This document shows, in pieces, positions 1 through 9,149 of a stretch of DNA of 53,342 bases (positions within the stretch are counted from its first letter, which is position 1; every line of letters starts with the position of its first letter). A program made the position numbers and the translations under genes. Under the pieces are notes generated by a model. It was not told the origin of the DNA. It searched no databases and saw only the letters and a program-made list of their open reading frames with translations. The stretch is from Flavobacteriaceae bacterium (GTDB lineage: Bacteria > Bacteroidota > Bacteroidia > Flavobacteriales > Flavobacteriaceae). The DNA lies in NCBI GenBank assembly GCA_027081505.1, contig JALWKK010000054.1:1-53342 (forward strand), read 5' to 3'.

Positions 1-371
1 ATTATAATGCGGTTTCCATTTATATAAATAATGATTGGAATATTTCTAATACTTGGTCTGTAAATGTTTCGGCATATTATGCTTCACCACGAATTTACGG
101 CTATCTTGAAGTCGCGGATTATTTTAGTTCAAATCTAATGATACAAAAAGCATTTTTAGATGAAAAATTAAAAATAAGAATTTATGTAGATGATATGTTC
201 AATACCGTTAGAGATAAAAACAGAGGGCTATACAATGCTTTCACCTTTAATTTTTACCAAAAAAGAAACACTCGGTCCTTTCTTTTATATGCTCTTTTTA
301 CAATTGACACAAATGATAAAGTTAGAAAGAGAAAAAGTAAAACATCTAATAATGTCAAGAATAGATTGTAG
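1..371 (+). CDS. Outer-membrane beta-barrel protein, C-terminal fragment
   Basis: This is the 3' end of a gene that begins left of the window; the open frame runs from base 3 to the stop at 369-371. The frame reads SVNVSAYYASPRIYGYLEV, then a segment ending KAFLDEKLKIRIYVDDMFNT, then RSFLLYALF. Alternating aromatic/polar strands, a 'FLD.KL.i...D.FNT' motif and a final R..LL strand are what I know from the C-terminus of the TonB-receptor-like outer membrane beta-barrel family of Bacteroidota (OMP_b-brl_3 type). The tail after the last strand is unusually basic (KVRKRKSK...) instead of ending at the usual aromatic residue. The substrate cannot be inferred from the fragment. Confidence 0.6.
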   Translation, partial: YNAVSIYINNDWNISNTWSVNVSAYYASPRIYGYLEVADYFSSNLMIQKAFLDEKLKIRIYVDDMFNTVRDKNRGLYNAFTFNFYQKRNTRSFLLYALFTIDTNDKVRKRKSKTSNNVKNRL

Positions 372-499
372 GTTAATATCTTAACATTAGCCGTAAGTTC
401 AATTAGTAAATGAATTATTTTGGTATCTTTACTGCTCAAAATTTAATGTTTAACGCAAGACTTTTTTCTGTCGAAGAAGAGAGCAATATTTATAAAAAT

Positions 500-1696
500 A
501 TGGGCTGTACAACTTGTACGAAAACTTCAAACGGAACACCAAAAGGATGTGAAAATAACGGAACCTGTGGTGCAGACGGTTGTAATAAATTAACGGTATT
601 TGATTGGCTTTCAGATATATCTCTTCCCGATTCGGCTACTCCGTTTAATGTGGTTGAGGTTCGTTATAAAAACGGAAGAAAACAATTTTATAGAAATTCC
701 GATAATCTTTCATTATACATGGGAGATGTTGTTGCCACCCAAGCAATGTCGGGTCATGACATTGGTATAGTAACACTTACCGGAGAGTTGGTTAAGGTGC
801 AACTAAAAAAGAAAAAAATTACAACGCCAATTGAAGAATTACCAAAAATCTACCGAAAAGCCACACAAAAAGATATTGATGTATGGCAAAAAGTGCGTAA
901 TAAAGAACCCGAAGTACAAAAACAATCTCGTGAAATTGCCATGCGACTGGGGTTAAAAATGAAGATTTCGGATGTCGAATATCAGGGCGATGGCTCTAAA
1001 GTAACTTTTTATTATACCGCCGAAGAACGGGTTGATTTTAGACAACTCATTAAAGACTTAGCTCGCGCATTTGGTACCCGTATCGAAATGAAACAAGTCG
1101 GGTTTCGGCAAGAAGCAGCCAGATTGGGCGGAATTGGCTCTTGCGGAAGAGAACTCTGTTGTTCTACCTGGCTAACCGATTTTAGATCGGTAAACACATC
1201 TGCAGCCAGATACCAACAATTGGCACTAAACCCTCAAAAACTAGCCGGACAATGCGGTAAGTTAAAATGTTGCCTTAATTATGAACTCGATACCTATCTT
1301 GAAGCATTAGAAATTTTCCCAAAAACCGATAAAAAACTTCAAACTCAAAAAGGCACTGCCGTTTGCCAAAAAATAGATATTTTTAAAGGCTATATGTGGT
1401 ATGCTTATCTCGATGATTTGGCAAACTGGCATAAAATACCGGTAGAAAAGGTAAATGACATAATTGAACTAAATAATAAAGGAAACAAACCCGCAAGCAT
1501 TGAAGAATATGTAGCAGTTGAAGAAATATCAAAGGATGCTATTTTTAGTAATGTAGTTGGTCAAGACAGCTTAACTCGTTTTGACAAACCAAAAAAGAAA
1601 AGAAGAACCAACCGAAAACAAAACAATCGAAAACCAAAAAACAACCGGCGAAACCGAAACCAAAACCGAAATCAAAACAATAAAAAGAATGCGTAA
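500..1696 (+). CDS. PSP1-domain protein, RicT/YaaT-like
   Basis: The protein has a Cys-rich N-terminus (MGCTTCTKTSNGTPKGC) followed by a PSP1-type core with the signature GIGSCGRELCCSTW near residue 211 and a second Cys pair GQCGKLKCC. In Firmicutes the homologue RicT (YaaT) works with RicA/RicF in an Fe-S-containing complex that affects RNA processing; the role in Bacteroidota is not established. I start at the ATG at 500 because MGCT(S/T)C is the conserved beginning in relatives and because a promoter-like TATCTTTA lies inside the longer reading frame (ATG at 410). The last 40 or so residues are a low-complexity K/R/N/Q tail that could bind RNA. The stop overlaps the start of gldH by 8 bp, so the two are cotranscribed. 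Confidence 0.85.
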   Translation: MGCTTCTKTSNGTPKGCENNGTCGADGCNKLTVFDWLSDISLPDSATPFNVVEVRYKNGRKQFYRNSDNLSLYMGDVVATQAMSGHDIGIVTLTGELVKVQLKKKKITTPIEELPKIYRKATQKDIDVWQKVRNKEPEVQKQSREIAMRLGLKMKISDVEYQGDGSKVTFYYTAEERVDFRQLIKDLARAFGTRIEMKQVGFRQEAARLGGIGSCGRELCCSTWLTDFRSVNTSAARYQQLALNPQKLAGQCGKLKCCLNYELDTYLEALEIFPKTDKKLQTQKGTAVCQKIDIFKGYMWYAYLDDLANWHKIPVEKVNDIIELNNKGNKPASIEEYVAVEEISKDAIFSNVVGQDSLTRFDKPKKKRRTNRKQNNRKPKNNRRNRNQNRNQNNKKNA

Positions 1697-2171
1697 TTTT
1701 TTTATACTTTTATTTTTTGGAATTTTGATTTATAGCTGTCAATCTAATGTAATTTTAAGTGAAACAAAAACACTTAAAAACGGTTGGACAAAAAACAATC
1801 CGATTGAATTTACTTTTACGCAACCCGATTCGTTACAAACATATCAAATTTATTTGCTTATTAAAAACACCAATGCCTATAAATACAACAATCTTTTTTT
1901 AATAGTTTCTATGGAGTTTCCTCACGGCAAAACAATTACCGATACGTTAGAATATCGTATGGCAAATCCGGACGGCACTTGGTTGGGGACCGGACTGGGA
2001 GACGCAAAAGAAAATAAATTATGGTATAAAGAAAACGTAAGGTTTCCCGAAAAAGGAAATTATAAACTCATCATTCAACAAGCAGTACGCAATAATGGCG
2101 AAGTAGACGGCGTTACAAATCTTGAAGGAATTATAGATGTAGGATATAGTATCGAAAAATCAAATCAGTAA
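1689..2171 (+). CDS. gldH: Gliding motility lipoprotein GldH
   Basis: 160-residue lipoprotein with a short hydrophobic signal and a lipobox ending at Cys17 (LIYSCQSN). The body has the GldH pattern: an N-terminal beta strand region ('NGWTKNNPIEFTF'), a 'YQIYLLIKNTNAYKYNNLF' segment, 'GTWLGTGLGDAKENKLWYKENVRF' and 'GNYKLIIQQAVR'. GldH is an inner-membrane/periplasmic lipoprotein needed for gliding and type IX secretion in flavobacteria. The ATG at 1689 overlaps the last codons of the PSP1 gene. A longer frame upstream merely reads through the low-complexity tail of that gene. PBP1A follows 23 bp downstream. The order PSP1-gldH-PBP1A is typical for the family. Confidence 0.92.
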   Translation: MRNFFILLFFGILIYSCQSNVILSETKTLKNGWTKNNPIEFTFTQPDSLQTYQIYLLIKNTNAYKYNNLFLIVSMEFPHGKTITDTLEYRMANPDGTWLGTGLGDAKENKLWYKENVRFPEKGNYKLIIQQAVRNNGEVDGVTNLEGIIDVGYSIEKSNQ

Positions 2172-2194
2172 AATTATGTGTAAAACCACATTAA

Positions 2195-4504
2195 ATGGCA
2201 AAACGACAAACCTCAAAACGAAAACAACAAGACCCCAATAAAAAATACCGAAAACTTTTTTGGAAGATTTTTATCGGCGGAATATTGGCTGTTTCCCTCA
2301 TGTTTTTATTGGCTTCTTGGGGTGTTTTTGGAAGCCTTCCCGACGAAACCAGCCTCGAAAATCCCGAGAAAAACCTTGCTACCGAAATCATTTCAACAGA
2401 CGGGAAAGTCTTAGGTAAATTTTATAAAGAAAATCGAACAGCCGTGCAATATGAAGAACTACCAAAACACCTTGTAGATGCGCTTATTGCAACCGAAGAC
2501 ATACGATTTTTTAACCACTCGGGGATAGATGCAAAAGGAACTTTAAGAGCGTTTGCCTTTTTAGGCTCACGAGGAGGGGCCAGTACCATTACACAACAAT
2601 TAGCAAAATTGTTTTTTACCGATAGAGTATCTAAAAGTAAATTTGAGAGAGCTTTTCAGAAAATTAAAGAATGGATTATTGCCACAAGATTAGAAAGACG
2701 CTACACCAAAGAAGAAATCATAACCATGTACTTTAACGAATACGATTTTGTAAACGAAGCCATTGGCATCGAATCTGCTGCGCACATCTATTTTAATAAA
2801 GCTCCCAAAGACCTCGACCTTCAAGAATCGGCTATTTTGGTGGGAATGTTTAAAAATGCCTCACTATATAATCCAAAAAAAAATCCTGTCGGAGTAAAAA
2901 ACCGAAGAAACGTCGTAATAGGACAAATGGAAAAATACGGCTACATTACCGAAGCCCAAAAAGATTCGCTACAAGCACTTCCGTTAAAAATCAATTTTAC
3001 ACCGCAAGGTCACGACGAAGGAATTGCCACCTATTTTAGAGAATACATCCGATATTTTATGCACGATTGGATCAAAAAAAACCCGAAAACAGACGGAAGC
3101 AGTTATAATATTTACAGCGACGGTTTAAAAATTTACACCACCATCGATTCTCGAATGCAACGTTATGCAGAAAGCGCAGTTGACCAACATATGCGCAATC
3201 TTCAAAAAGAATTTGACCTTCAAAATAAAAAGAACAAGACAGCTCCTTTTAGACACGTTACTAAAGAAGAAATTGATAAAATTATTAATTCTGCTATGCG
3301 TCGAAGTGACCGGTGGCGAATTATGAAAAATCAAGGAAAAAGCGATGAAGAAATCATAAAAAGCTTCGATGTTAAAAAACCAATGACTATTTTTTCTTGG
3401 TCTGGAAATATAGATACCACAATGACCCCCAGAGATTCAATTCGTTATTACAAGCGGTTTTTACAATCTTCATTAATGTCTATGACTCCTCAAACCGGTG
3501 AGGTTAAGGCATGGGTAGGAGGAATTAACTATAAGTTTTTTAAATACGATATGGTTAAAAAAGGAAAACGTCAAGTAGGTTCAACCTTTAAGCCTTTTGT
3601 GTATGCCACGGCAATAGACCAAATGCATATGTCTCCTTGCGATACACTACCCAATACCCAATATACCATAGAAGCAGGTAAATACGGCTTATTAAAACCT
3701 TGGACACCAAAAAATGCCGGAGGAAACTATGGAGGAATGCTTACTTTAAAAGAAGCCCTGGCAAACTCAGTTAATACTATTACGGCAAGGTTAATAGATA
3801 GAGTAGGACCCGGACCGGTAATCGAATTGGTTAAAAAAATGGGAATAGACACTAAAGATATTCCTCCCGCACCTTCAATAGCACTGGGCACTCCGGATAT
3901 TTCGCTCTATGAATTAGTCGGAGCATACAGTACTTTTGCCAATCAAGGTGTGCATATTAACCCGATTTTGGTAACTCAAATCGAAGACAAAAATGGTACC
4001 GTACTGTATCAAAATGTCCCTAAAACTAAAGATGTAATTAGTAAAGAAGTAGCTTATGTAACCTTAAGCCTTATGGAAGGCGTAACGCAATCCGGTTCGG
4101 GAAGCAGGTTACGACATACTTGGCGTAAAGATAAAGTTTATAAAAGCGTAGTAACCGGTTATCCGTACGGATTTAAAAACCCCATTGCCGGAAAAACCGG
4201 TACAACCCAAAACCAAAGCGACGGCTGGTTTATAGGGATGGTACCCAATCTGGTTACCGGAGTTTGGGTAGGAGGAGAAGACCGGTCTGTACATTTTGGA
4301 AGCACCGCCTACGGACAAGGTGCTACTATGGCTTTACCCATCTGGGCATTATATATGAAAAAATGTTATGCAGATAAAACGATAAATGTATCGGACGGAA
4401 ACTTTAAAAAACCCGGAAAACTTACCATAGAAACCGATTGCTCAAAATGGAAAGAAGATAACAACGAAGATTTTGAAGATGAAGATTTTGATGAATTTGA
4501 ATAA
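2195..4504 (+). CDS. mrcA: Penicillin-binding protein 1A (bifunctional)
   Basis: Class A PBP of 769 residues that polymerises and crosslinks peptidoglycan at the outer face of the inner membrane. A basic cytoplasmic tail is followed by one membrane helix (about residues 25-45). The GT51 glycosyltransferase domain shows [12 protein letters not shown] (catalytic Glu) and [15 protein letters not shown]. The transpeptidase domain shows all three active-site boxes: STFK with Ser463, SVN with Ser525, and KTGT with Lys667. The C-terminus is a strongly acidic tail ([16 protein letters not shown]). It lies 23 bp after gldH and 14 bp before the CoA-transferase genes on the same strand, so it is probably part of one long transcript. 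Confidence 0.95.
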   Translation: MAKRQTSKRKQQDPNKKYRKLFWKIFIGGILAVSLMFLLASWGVFGSLPDETSLENPEKNLATEIISTDGKVLGKFYKENRTAVQYEELPKHLVDALIATEDIRFFNHSGIDAKGTLRAFAFLGSRGGASTITQQLAKLFFTDRVSKSKFERAFQKIKEWIIATRLERRYTKEEIITMYFNEYDFVNEAIGIESAAHIYFNKAPKDLDLQESAILVGMFKNASLYNPKKNPVGVKNRRNVVIGQMEKYGYITEAQKDSLQALPLKINFTPQGHDEGIATYFREYIRYFMHDWIKKNPKTDGSSYNIYSDGLKIYTTIDSRMQRYAESAVDQHMRNLQKEFDLQNKKNKTAPFRHVTKEEIDKIINSAMRRSDRWRIMKNQGKSDEEIIKSFDVKKPMTIFSWSGNIDTTMTPRDSIRYYKRFLQSSLMSMTPQTGEVKAWVGGINYKFFKYDMVKKGKRQVGSTFKPFVYATAIDQMHMSPCDTLPNTQYTIEAGKYGLLKPWTPKNAGGNYGGMLTLKEALANSVNTITARLIDRVGPGPVIELVKKMGIDTKDIPPAPSIALGTPDISLYELVGAYSTFANQGVHINPILVTQIEDKNGTVLYQNVPKTKDVISKEVAYVTLSLMEGVTQSGSGSRLRHTWRKDKVYKSVVTGYPYGFKNPIAGKTGTTQNQSDGWFIGMVPNLVTGVWVGGEDRSVHFGSTAYGQGATMALPIWALYMKKCYADKTINVSDGNFKKPGKLTIETDCSKWKEDNNEDFEDEDFDEFE

Positions 4505-4518
4505 AAAACATACCAATT

Positions 4519-5217
4519 ATGATAAACAAAACAGTTACCAATGTGGAAGAAGCTTGTAAAGGCGTACAAAACGGGATGACATTAATGCTTGGAGGATTCG
4601 GATTGTGCGGGATACCCGAAAACATCATTGCACAACTCGTAAAACTGAATGTAAAAAACCTAACCTGTATCTCAAATAATGCCGGCGTAGATGATTTTGG
4701 ATTGGGACTATTGCTTCAGAAAAAACAAATAAAAAAAATGATATCGTCTTATGTAGGTGAAAATGCCGAATTTGAACGACAAATGCTCAGTGGCGAATTG
4801 GAAGTAGAACTAATACCGCAAGGAACACTGGCAGCCAGATGCCAAGCCGCCCAAAACGGAATACCCGCATTTTACACGCCCGCCGGATACGGTACCGAAG
4901 TAGCAGAAGGAAAAGAAACACGCGAATTTAACGGAAAAATGCATCTGCTGGAACACGCCTTTAAGGCAGATTTTGCCTTTGTAAAAGCTTGGAAAGGAGA
5001 TACTGCCGGAAATCTAATTTTTAAAGGAACAGCTCGTAATTTTAACCCCAATATGTGCGGTGCGGCAAAAATAACCGTTGCCGAAGTTGAAGAACTGGTT
5101 CCTGCCGGAGAACTAGACCCTAACCAAATACATATTCCGGGCATATTCGTACAACGTATATTTCAAGGAAAAACCTACGAAAAACGAATTGAACAACGTA
5201 CAGTAAGAGATTGTTAA
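4519..5217 (+). CDS. scoA: 3-oxoacid CoA-transferase subunit A
   Basis: 232 residues of the family I CoA-transferase alpha subunit. The glycine-rich motif [14 protein letters not shown] near residue 23 matches the CoA-binding 'GGFG.cGiPe' motif. The protein would form a heterotetramer with subunit B encoded 15 bp downstream and move CoA from succinyl-CoA to acetoacetate or a related 3-oxoacid. Length is normal for the separate-subunit form. It follows the PBP1A gene closely. Exact substrate cannot be read from sequence; succinyl-CoA:3-ketoacid is the common annotation. Confidence 0.93.
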   Translation: MINKTVTNVEEACKGVQNGMTLMLGGFGLCGIPENIIAQLVKLNVKNLTCISNNAGVDDFGLGLLLQKKQIKKMISSYVGENAEFERQMLSGELEVELIPQGTLAARCQAAQNGIPAFYTPAGYGTEVAEGKETREFNGKMHLLEHAFKADFAFVKAWKGDTAGNLIFKGTARNFNPNMCGAAKITVAEVEELVPAGELDPNQIHIPGIFVQRIFQGKTYEKRIEQRTVRDC

Positions 5218-5232
5218 ACCAAAACAAATACC

Positions 5233-5889
5233 ATGGCTTTAGATAAAACAGGAATCGCAAAACGCATTGCAAAGGAAGTAAAAAACGGCTATTATGTAAA
5301 CCTAGGGATAGGAATTCCTACCTTAGTTGCTAATTTTGTCCGTAACGATATAGAAGTAGAGTTTCAAAGCGAAAACGGAATTCTGGGAATGGGACCCTTT
5401 CCTTGTCGAGGTACGGAAGATCCAGATTTAATAAATGCCGGAAAGCAAACGATTACCGCATTGCCCGGAGCTTCTTTTTTTGATTCGGCGATGAGTTTTT
5501 CTATGATTCGCGGACAACACGTAGATTTAACTATTCTTGGCGCTATGGAAGTTTCACAAAACGGAGACATTGCCAACTGGAAGATACCGGGGAAAATGGT
5601 TAAAGGAATGGGTGGTGCAATGGATCTCGTTGCCTCGGCAGATAACATAATTGTAGCCATGATGCACACCAATAGAGCCGGAAAATCAAAATTACTTAAA
5701 GAATGTTCACTACCGCTTACCGGCGTAAATTGTGTAAAAAAAATAGTAACCAATCTTGCCGTTTTAGAAATAAAAAACAATTCGTTTCATTTGTTGGAAC
5801 GAGCTCCGGGGGTTAGTGTTCAAGAAATAAAAGAAGCGACTGAAGGAACTCTGGTTGTTTCGGGCGATATTCCGGAAATGACTTTCTAA
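5233..5889 (+). CDS. scoB: 3-oxoacid CoA-transferase subunit B
   Basis: 218-residue beta subunit. It carries the catalytic glutamate in the motif SENGILGMGP (Glu47), which forms the CoA thioester intermediate in family I CoA-transferases, and the LGIGIPTLVAN motif before it. Partner of the upstream A subunit, with a 15-bp gap and the same strand. The transcript is closed by the symmetrical terminator at 6181-6217. Confidence 0.93.
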   Translation: MALDKTGIAKRIAKEVKNGYYVNLGIGIPTLVANFVRNDIEVEFQSENGILGMGPFPCRGTEDPDLINAGKQTITALPGASFFDSAMSFSMIRGQHVDLTILGAMEVSQNGDIANWKIPGKMVKGMGGAMDLVASADNIIVAMMHTNRAGKSKLLKECSLPLTGVNCVKKIVTNLAVLEIKNNSFHLLERAPGVSVQEIKEATEGTLVVSGDIPEMTF

Positions 5890-6036
5890 CACCCTTTCTT
5901 TGTAGGAAAAATCAAACACAAAAACGGTTATTTGTTAAAATTTTGTGTATTTCGTCGAAAAAATACGCATTTAGTCGTCATTTTTTATAAAAATTTCACA
6001 TCTTAGCACTCCCAAATTTGAAATAGTAACCTACTT

Positions 6037-6126
6037 ATGAAACGTATTTTTTTATCGGTAAAGACAAGTTTTGAATTTTTAAAAAACATGCTTTACATTG
6101 CTAAAAAAGTATTTTTGTTAATGTAA
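6037..6126 (+). CDS. Possible 29-residue basic/hydrophobic peptide
   Basis: In the otherwise empty 324-bp gap between scoB and the ABC gene there is one short open frame, MKRIFLSVKTSFEFLKN followed by MLYIAKKVFLLM. It is basic and amphipathic. I do not recognise it, and a frame this short is expected by chance in AT-rich DNA. The rest of the gap (5890-6036) shows nothing except AT-rich runs. Confidence 0.15.
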   Translation: MKRIFLSVKTSFEFLKNMLYIAKKVFLLM

Positions 6127-6180
6127 TTTCTTTCTAGAAATTAGTTATTTCCCCGAATCTGTCTAATCAGATAAAGGTTA

Positions 6181-6217
6181 AACCCGTTCTTTGTGAGGTT
6201 AGAACGGGTTTTTTTAC
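6181..6217. terminator. Bidirectional intrinsic terminator
   Basis: Perfect 10-bp inverted repeat AACCCGTTCT / AGAACGGGTT around a 10-base loop, with Ts after it on the plus strand and As before it (Us on the minus transcript). It sits between the converging scoB and ABC-transporter genes and actually touches the stop codon of the latter, so it can end both transcripts. Confidence 0.9.
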
Positions 6218-7905
6218 TCAATCCCTTTCGGTATGGCATCAATTAACTTTTTGGTATATTCTTTTACCGGATGTGCATAAATCTCATCGGCATCGCCCAG
6301 TTCTTCAATTTTACCGGTATTCATTACCAATAATTGGTCTGCCATAAATTTTACAACTGCCAAATCGTGCGAAATAAAGATGTAGGTAAACCCAAATTCT
6401 TCTTTTAGTTCATTTAGTAAATTTAGCACCTGTGCTTGTACCGAGATGTCTAAAGCAGACACACTCTCGTCACAGATAATTAATTTAGGCTCTAATGCAA
6501 TGGTTCGGGCAATCCCTACTCGTTGTCGTTGTCCACCCGACAGTTCATGCGGATAACGATAGTAATAAGAAGGGTCTAATCCTACTTTTTCCAATAGTTG
6601 TTCTACTTTTTTCTTCCGGTCTTTATTGTTTTTCCCTATACCATGTACAGTCATAGGTTCGGCTATGACTTCGCCAATTATTATTCGAGGATTTAAAGAA
6701 GCATACGGATCTTGAAAAATAAGCTGAACATCTTTCCGCAGGATTCGCATTTCTCTCGGAGTAAGTCGGGTAAGTTCTTTTCCTCTGTATTTTATGCTTC
6801 CACTTGTGGCTTTTTCCAATTGTAAGATGGTTTTTCCTAAGGTAGATTTTCCGCACCCCGATTCGCCAACCAAACCAAGAGTTTCGCCCTCGTACACATT
6901 AAAACTTACTTGATTAACCGCAGTAAGACGTTTGTTTTTTCCAAAAAACCCAACTTTGGTAATATATTCTTTGGTAAGGTTGGTAACTTCAAGTAAAGGA
7001 GCTTTTGTATATAATATTTTATGCTTTGCAGCGCGTTGTTGTGGCGAAATTTCTACTGGGTTAAAACTTTTATCTGAAATAGATATAATGGTTGGTAACT
7101 TTTTTAAACGAATGCCCAACTTGGGTCGAGAAGCCAATAAGGCTTTTGTGTACGATTTTTTAGGGTTTTTAAAAATAGAAGAAACACTACCTTGTTCTAC
7201 TTTTTCTCCTTGATATAGCACCATTACTTCGTCTGCAATTTCGCTTACTAAAGCCAAATCGTGAGAGATAAACAACATACTCATTTGTGTTTCTTGCTGC
7301 AATTCTTTTAATAACTGAAGAATTTCTTTCTGTACCGTAACATCTAATGCCGTAGTGGGTTCGTCGGCGATAAGTAATTTGGGTTTACAAGCAATTGCCA
7401 TCGCAATCATGACCCGTTGCATTTGCCCGCCGCTAATTTGATGTGGATAACTGTTGTAAATGGTTTCAGATCGAGGTAGTTTTACTTTTTCAAATAATTG
7501 TAGAGCTTCCTTTTTTGCTTGAGCACCCGAATAGTTTAAATGTAGCTTCATTATCTCGGATACTTGTTTTCCGCATTTCATAGACGGATTTAATGCACTC
7601 ATCGGTTCTTGAAAAATCATGGCAATTTTATTGCCCCTGTATTTTCTGAAAGAGGTTTCGTCAAGATGTAATAAATTTGTTTCTTCAAAAAGTATTTCGC
7701 CGCTAATTTGCGTCTTTTTCTTTGGTAACAATCCCATTATTGCTAACGATGTAACCGATTTACCCGAACCCGACTCACCTACAATCCCCAAAATTTTATT
7801 TTTCGCTAACGAAAAAGAAACGGGATGTATTACTTCCTTAAAGTTTTTTTTAGAACCAAAAGAAATTGAAAGATTCTTAACCGAAAGTAAAGGCACCTGA
7901 CTCAT
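6214..7905 (-). CDS. Fused peptide/nickel-type ABC transporter ATPase
   Basis: 563 residues containing two complete nucleotide-binding domains of the DppD/DppF (OppD/OppF) class in one chain. NBD1: Walker A GESGSGKS (residues 43-50), signature ISGGQMQR (about 157), Walker B LLIADEPTTALD. NBD2: Walker A GESGCGKST (about 344-355), signature LSGGQRQR (about 454), Walker B LIICDESVSALD. A C-terminal oligopeptide-type extension follows each ('MVLYQGEKVEQGSV...'). It would energise import of peptides or a similar solute. No permease or binding protein is next to it in the window, so it must work with components encoded elsewhere. Confidence 0.93.
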   Translation of the reverse strand: MSQVPLLSVKNLSISFGSKKNFKEVIHPVSFSLAKNKILGIVGESGSGKSVTSLAIMGLLPKKKTQISGEILFEETNLLHLDETSFRKYRGNKIAMIFQEPMSALNPSMKCGKQVSEIMKLHLNYSGAQAKKEALQLFEKVKLPRSETIYNSYPHQISGGQMQRVMIAMAIACKPKLLIADEPTTALDVTVQKEILQLLKELQQETQMSMLFISHDLALVSEIADEVMVLYQGEKVEQGSVSSIFKNPKKSYTKALLASRPKLGIRLKKLPTIISISDKSFNPVEISPQQRAAKHKILYTKAPLLEVTNLTKEYITKVGFFGKNKRLTAVNQVSFNVYEGETLGLVGESGCGKSTLGKTILQLEKATSGSIKYRGKELTRLTPREMRILRKDVQLIFQDPYASLNPRIIIGEVIAEPMTVHGIGKNNKDRKKKVEQLLEKVGLDPSYYYRYPHELSGGQRQRVGIARTIALEPKLIICDESVSALDISVQAQVLNLLNELKEEFGFTYIFISHDLAVVKFMADQLLVMNTGKIEELGDADEIYAHPVKEYTKKLIDAIPKGIE

Positions 7906-7959
7906 TGTTCAAAAATACAAGATTTCTTACTATCTTTCGGCATTAAAATTCTTTTTAAA

Positions 7960-9108
7960 ATGAAAAAAACTATTTTCCTAATCATTTTTAGCATCGTTCA
8001 TTTATTGGCTTCGGCACAAACTATTTATGAAGAATTTCCTTCTTCCAAATTGAACGAAACCCGAAGATTAAAAATACAATTACCGCGTAATTATGAAGAA
8101 AACACAGATAAAGTATATCCTATTATTTTAGTATTGGATGCCGATTATCTTTTTGAACCCGTTGCCGGTAATGTAGATTACTTTAGCTATTGGGAAGATA
8201 TGCCCGAAAGTATCGTGGTTGGAATTATGCAAGGAGACGGTCGTTACAACGATTGCTCTTATGACGATGTTAATTTTCTGCCCGAAGAGAAAGGAGCCGA
8301 TTTTTTTGAATTTATAGGGTTAGAACTCATACCGTATATCGATAACAAATACCGAACGGCAAAATTCATTATAGGCGTAGGTCATGATTTTACCGCCAAT
8401 TTTATAAATTACTATTTGTTTAAAGACCCGCCGCTTTTTAACGGATTTATTAACCTAAGTCCCGATTTAGCTCCGCTGATGGAAAGCAGACTGCCCGAAC
8501 GAATACCTCAAATACAATCACAACTATTTTATTACCTTGCCACCGGAACCGACGATATTAAAGGCTTGCGTGAAAGTGTAGAGGCACTTAATCAATCTTT
8601 GCAACCTTTAAAGAGTAAAACCTTTAATTATTATTATGATAATTTTGAGGGTGCAACACATTATTCGTTGGTAGCTCGCGGAATACCCACTGCTCTTGAA
8701 AAAATATTTGCCGTTTACAGACCCATAAGCAAAAAAGAGTTTAAAGATGTAATTATGAAGTTAGATACACCCATTCATTTATATCTTCAAGAAAAATACC
8801 AAACCATAAAAGATTTGTTTGGTTTAAGCAATCCTATTAGAGAAAACGATTTTATTGCCACTTGTACCGCTGCCGAAAAGAAAAAACAATGGGAATCGCT
8901 TCGCGAAATTGCTACACTTGCAAAAAAACAATATCCCGACACGGTTTTGGGCGATTACTATTTGGCGCGTTATTATGAAGAAACCGGACAACCAAAAAAA
9001 GCTATGCGAACCTATCAAGCCGCTTACGATAAAGAAGAAGTAGATTTTATAACTACCGATTTAATGCTCGATAAAGCCGATAAAATTAAGGATGATTTCG
9101 GGTATTAA
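7960..9108 (+). CDS. Secreted esterase-fold protein, nucleophile Ser absent
   Basis: 382 residues with a cleavable signal peptide (cleavage likely after LLASAQ). The core looks like the putative esterase (esterase D/Fes, PF00756) alpha/beta-hydrolase: 'KVYPIILVLDADYLF', 'ESIVVGIMQGDGRYNDC', 'GLELIPYIDNKYRT'. At the nucleophile elbow, where active members have GxSxGG, it reads GVGHDFTANF, with Asp143 in the serine position, so a classic esterase mechanism is not expected. The last 100 residues are helical, with one TPR-like repeat (GDYYLARYYEETGQPKKAMRTY). It stands alone between the divergent ABC gene and radA. It may be a binding protein rather than an enzyme. Confidence 0.75.
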   Translation: MKKTIFLIIFSIVHLLASAQTIYEEFPSSKLNETRRLKIQLPRNYEENTDKVYPIILVLDADYLFEPVAGNVDYFSYWEDMPESIVVGIMQGDGRYNDCSYDDVNFLPEEKGADFFEFIGLELIPYIDNKYRTAKFIIGVGHDFTANFINYYLFKDPPLFNGFINLSPDLAPLMESRLPERIPQIQSQLFYYLATGTDDIKGLRESVEALNQSLQPLKSKTFNYYYDNFEGATHYSLVARGIPTALEKIFAVYRPISKKEFKDVIMKLDTPIHLYLQEKYQTIKDLFGLSNPIRENDFIATCTAAEKKKQWESLREIATLAKKQYPDTVLGDYYLARYYEETGQPKKAMRTYQAAYDKEEVDFITTDLMLDKADKIKDDFGY

Positions 9109-9149
9109 AATATAAGTGGATAAATTAATTTTCAATTAAAAAACATACG

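Noticed and set aside
5364-5780. 138-residue frame opposite scoB
   Set aside because: It is an antisense shadow of a clearly conserved CoA-transferase gene and has no recognisable motif.
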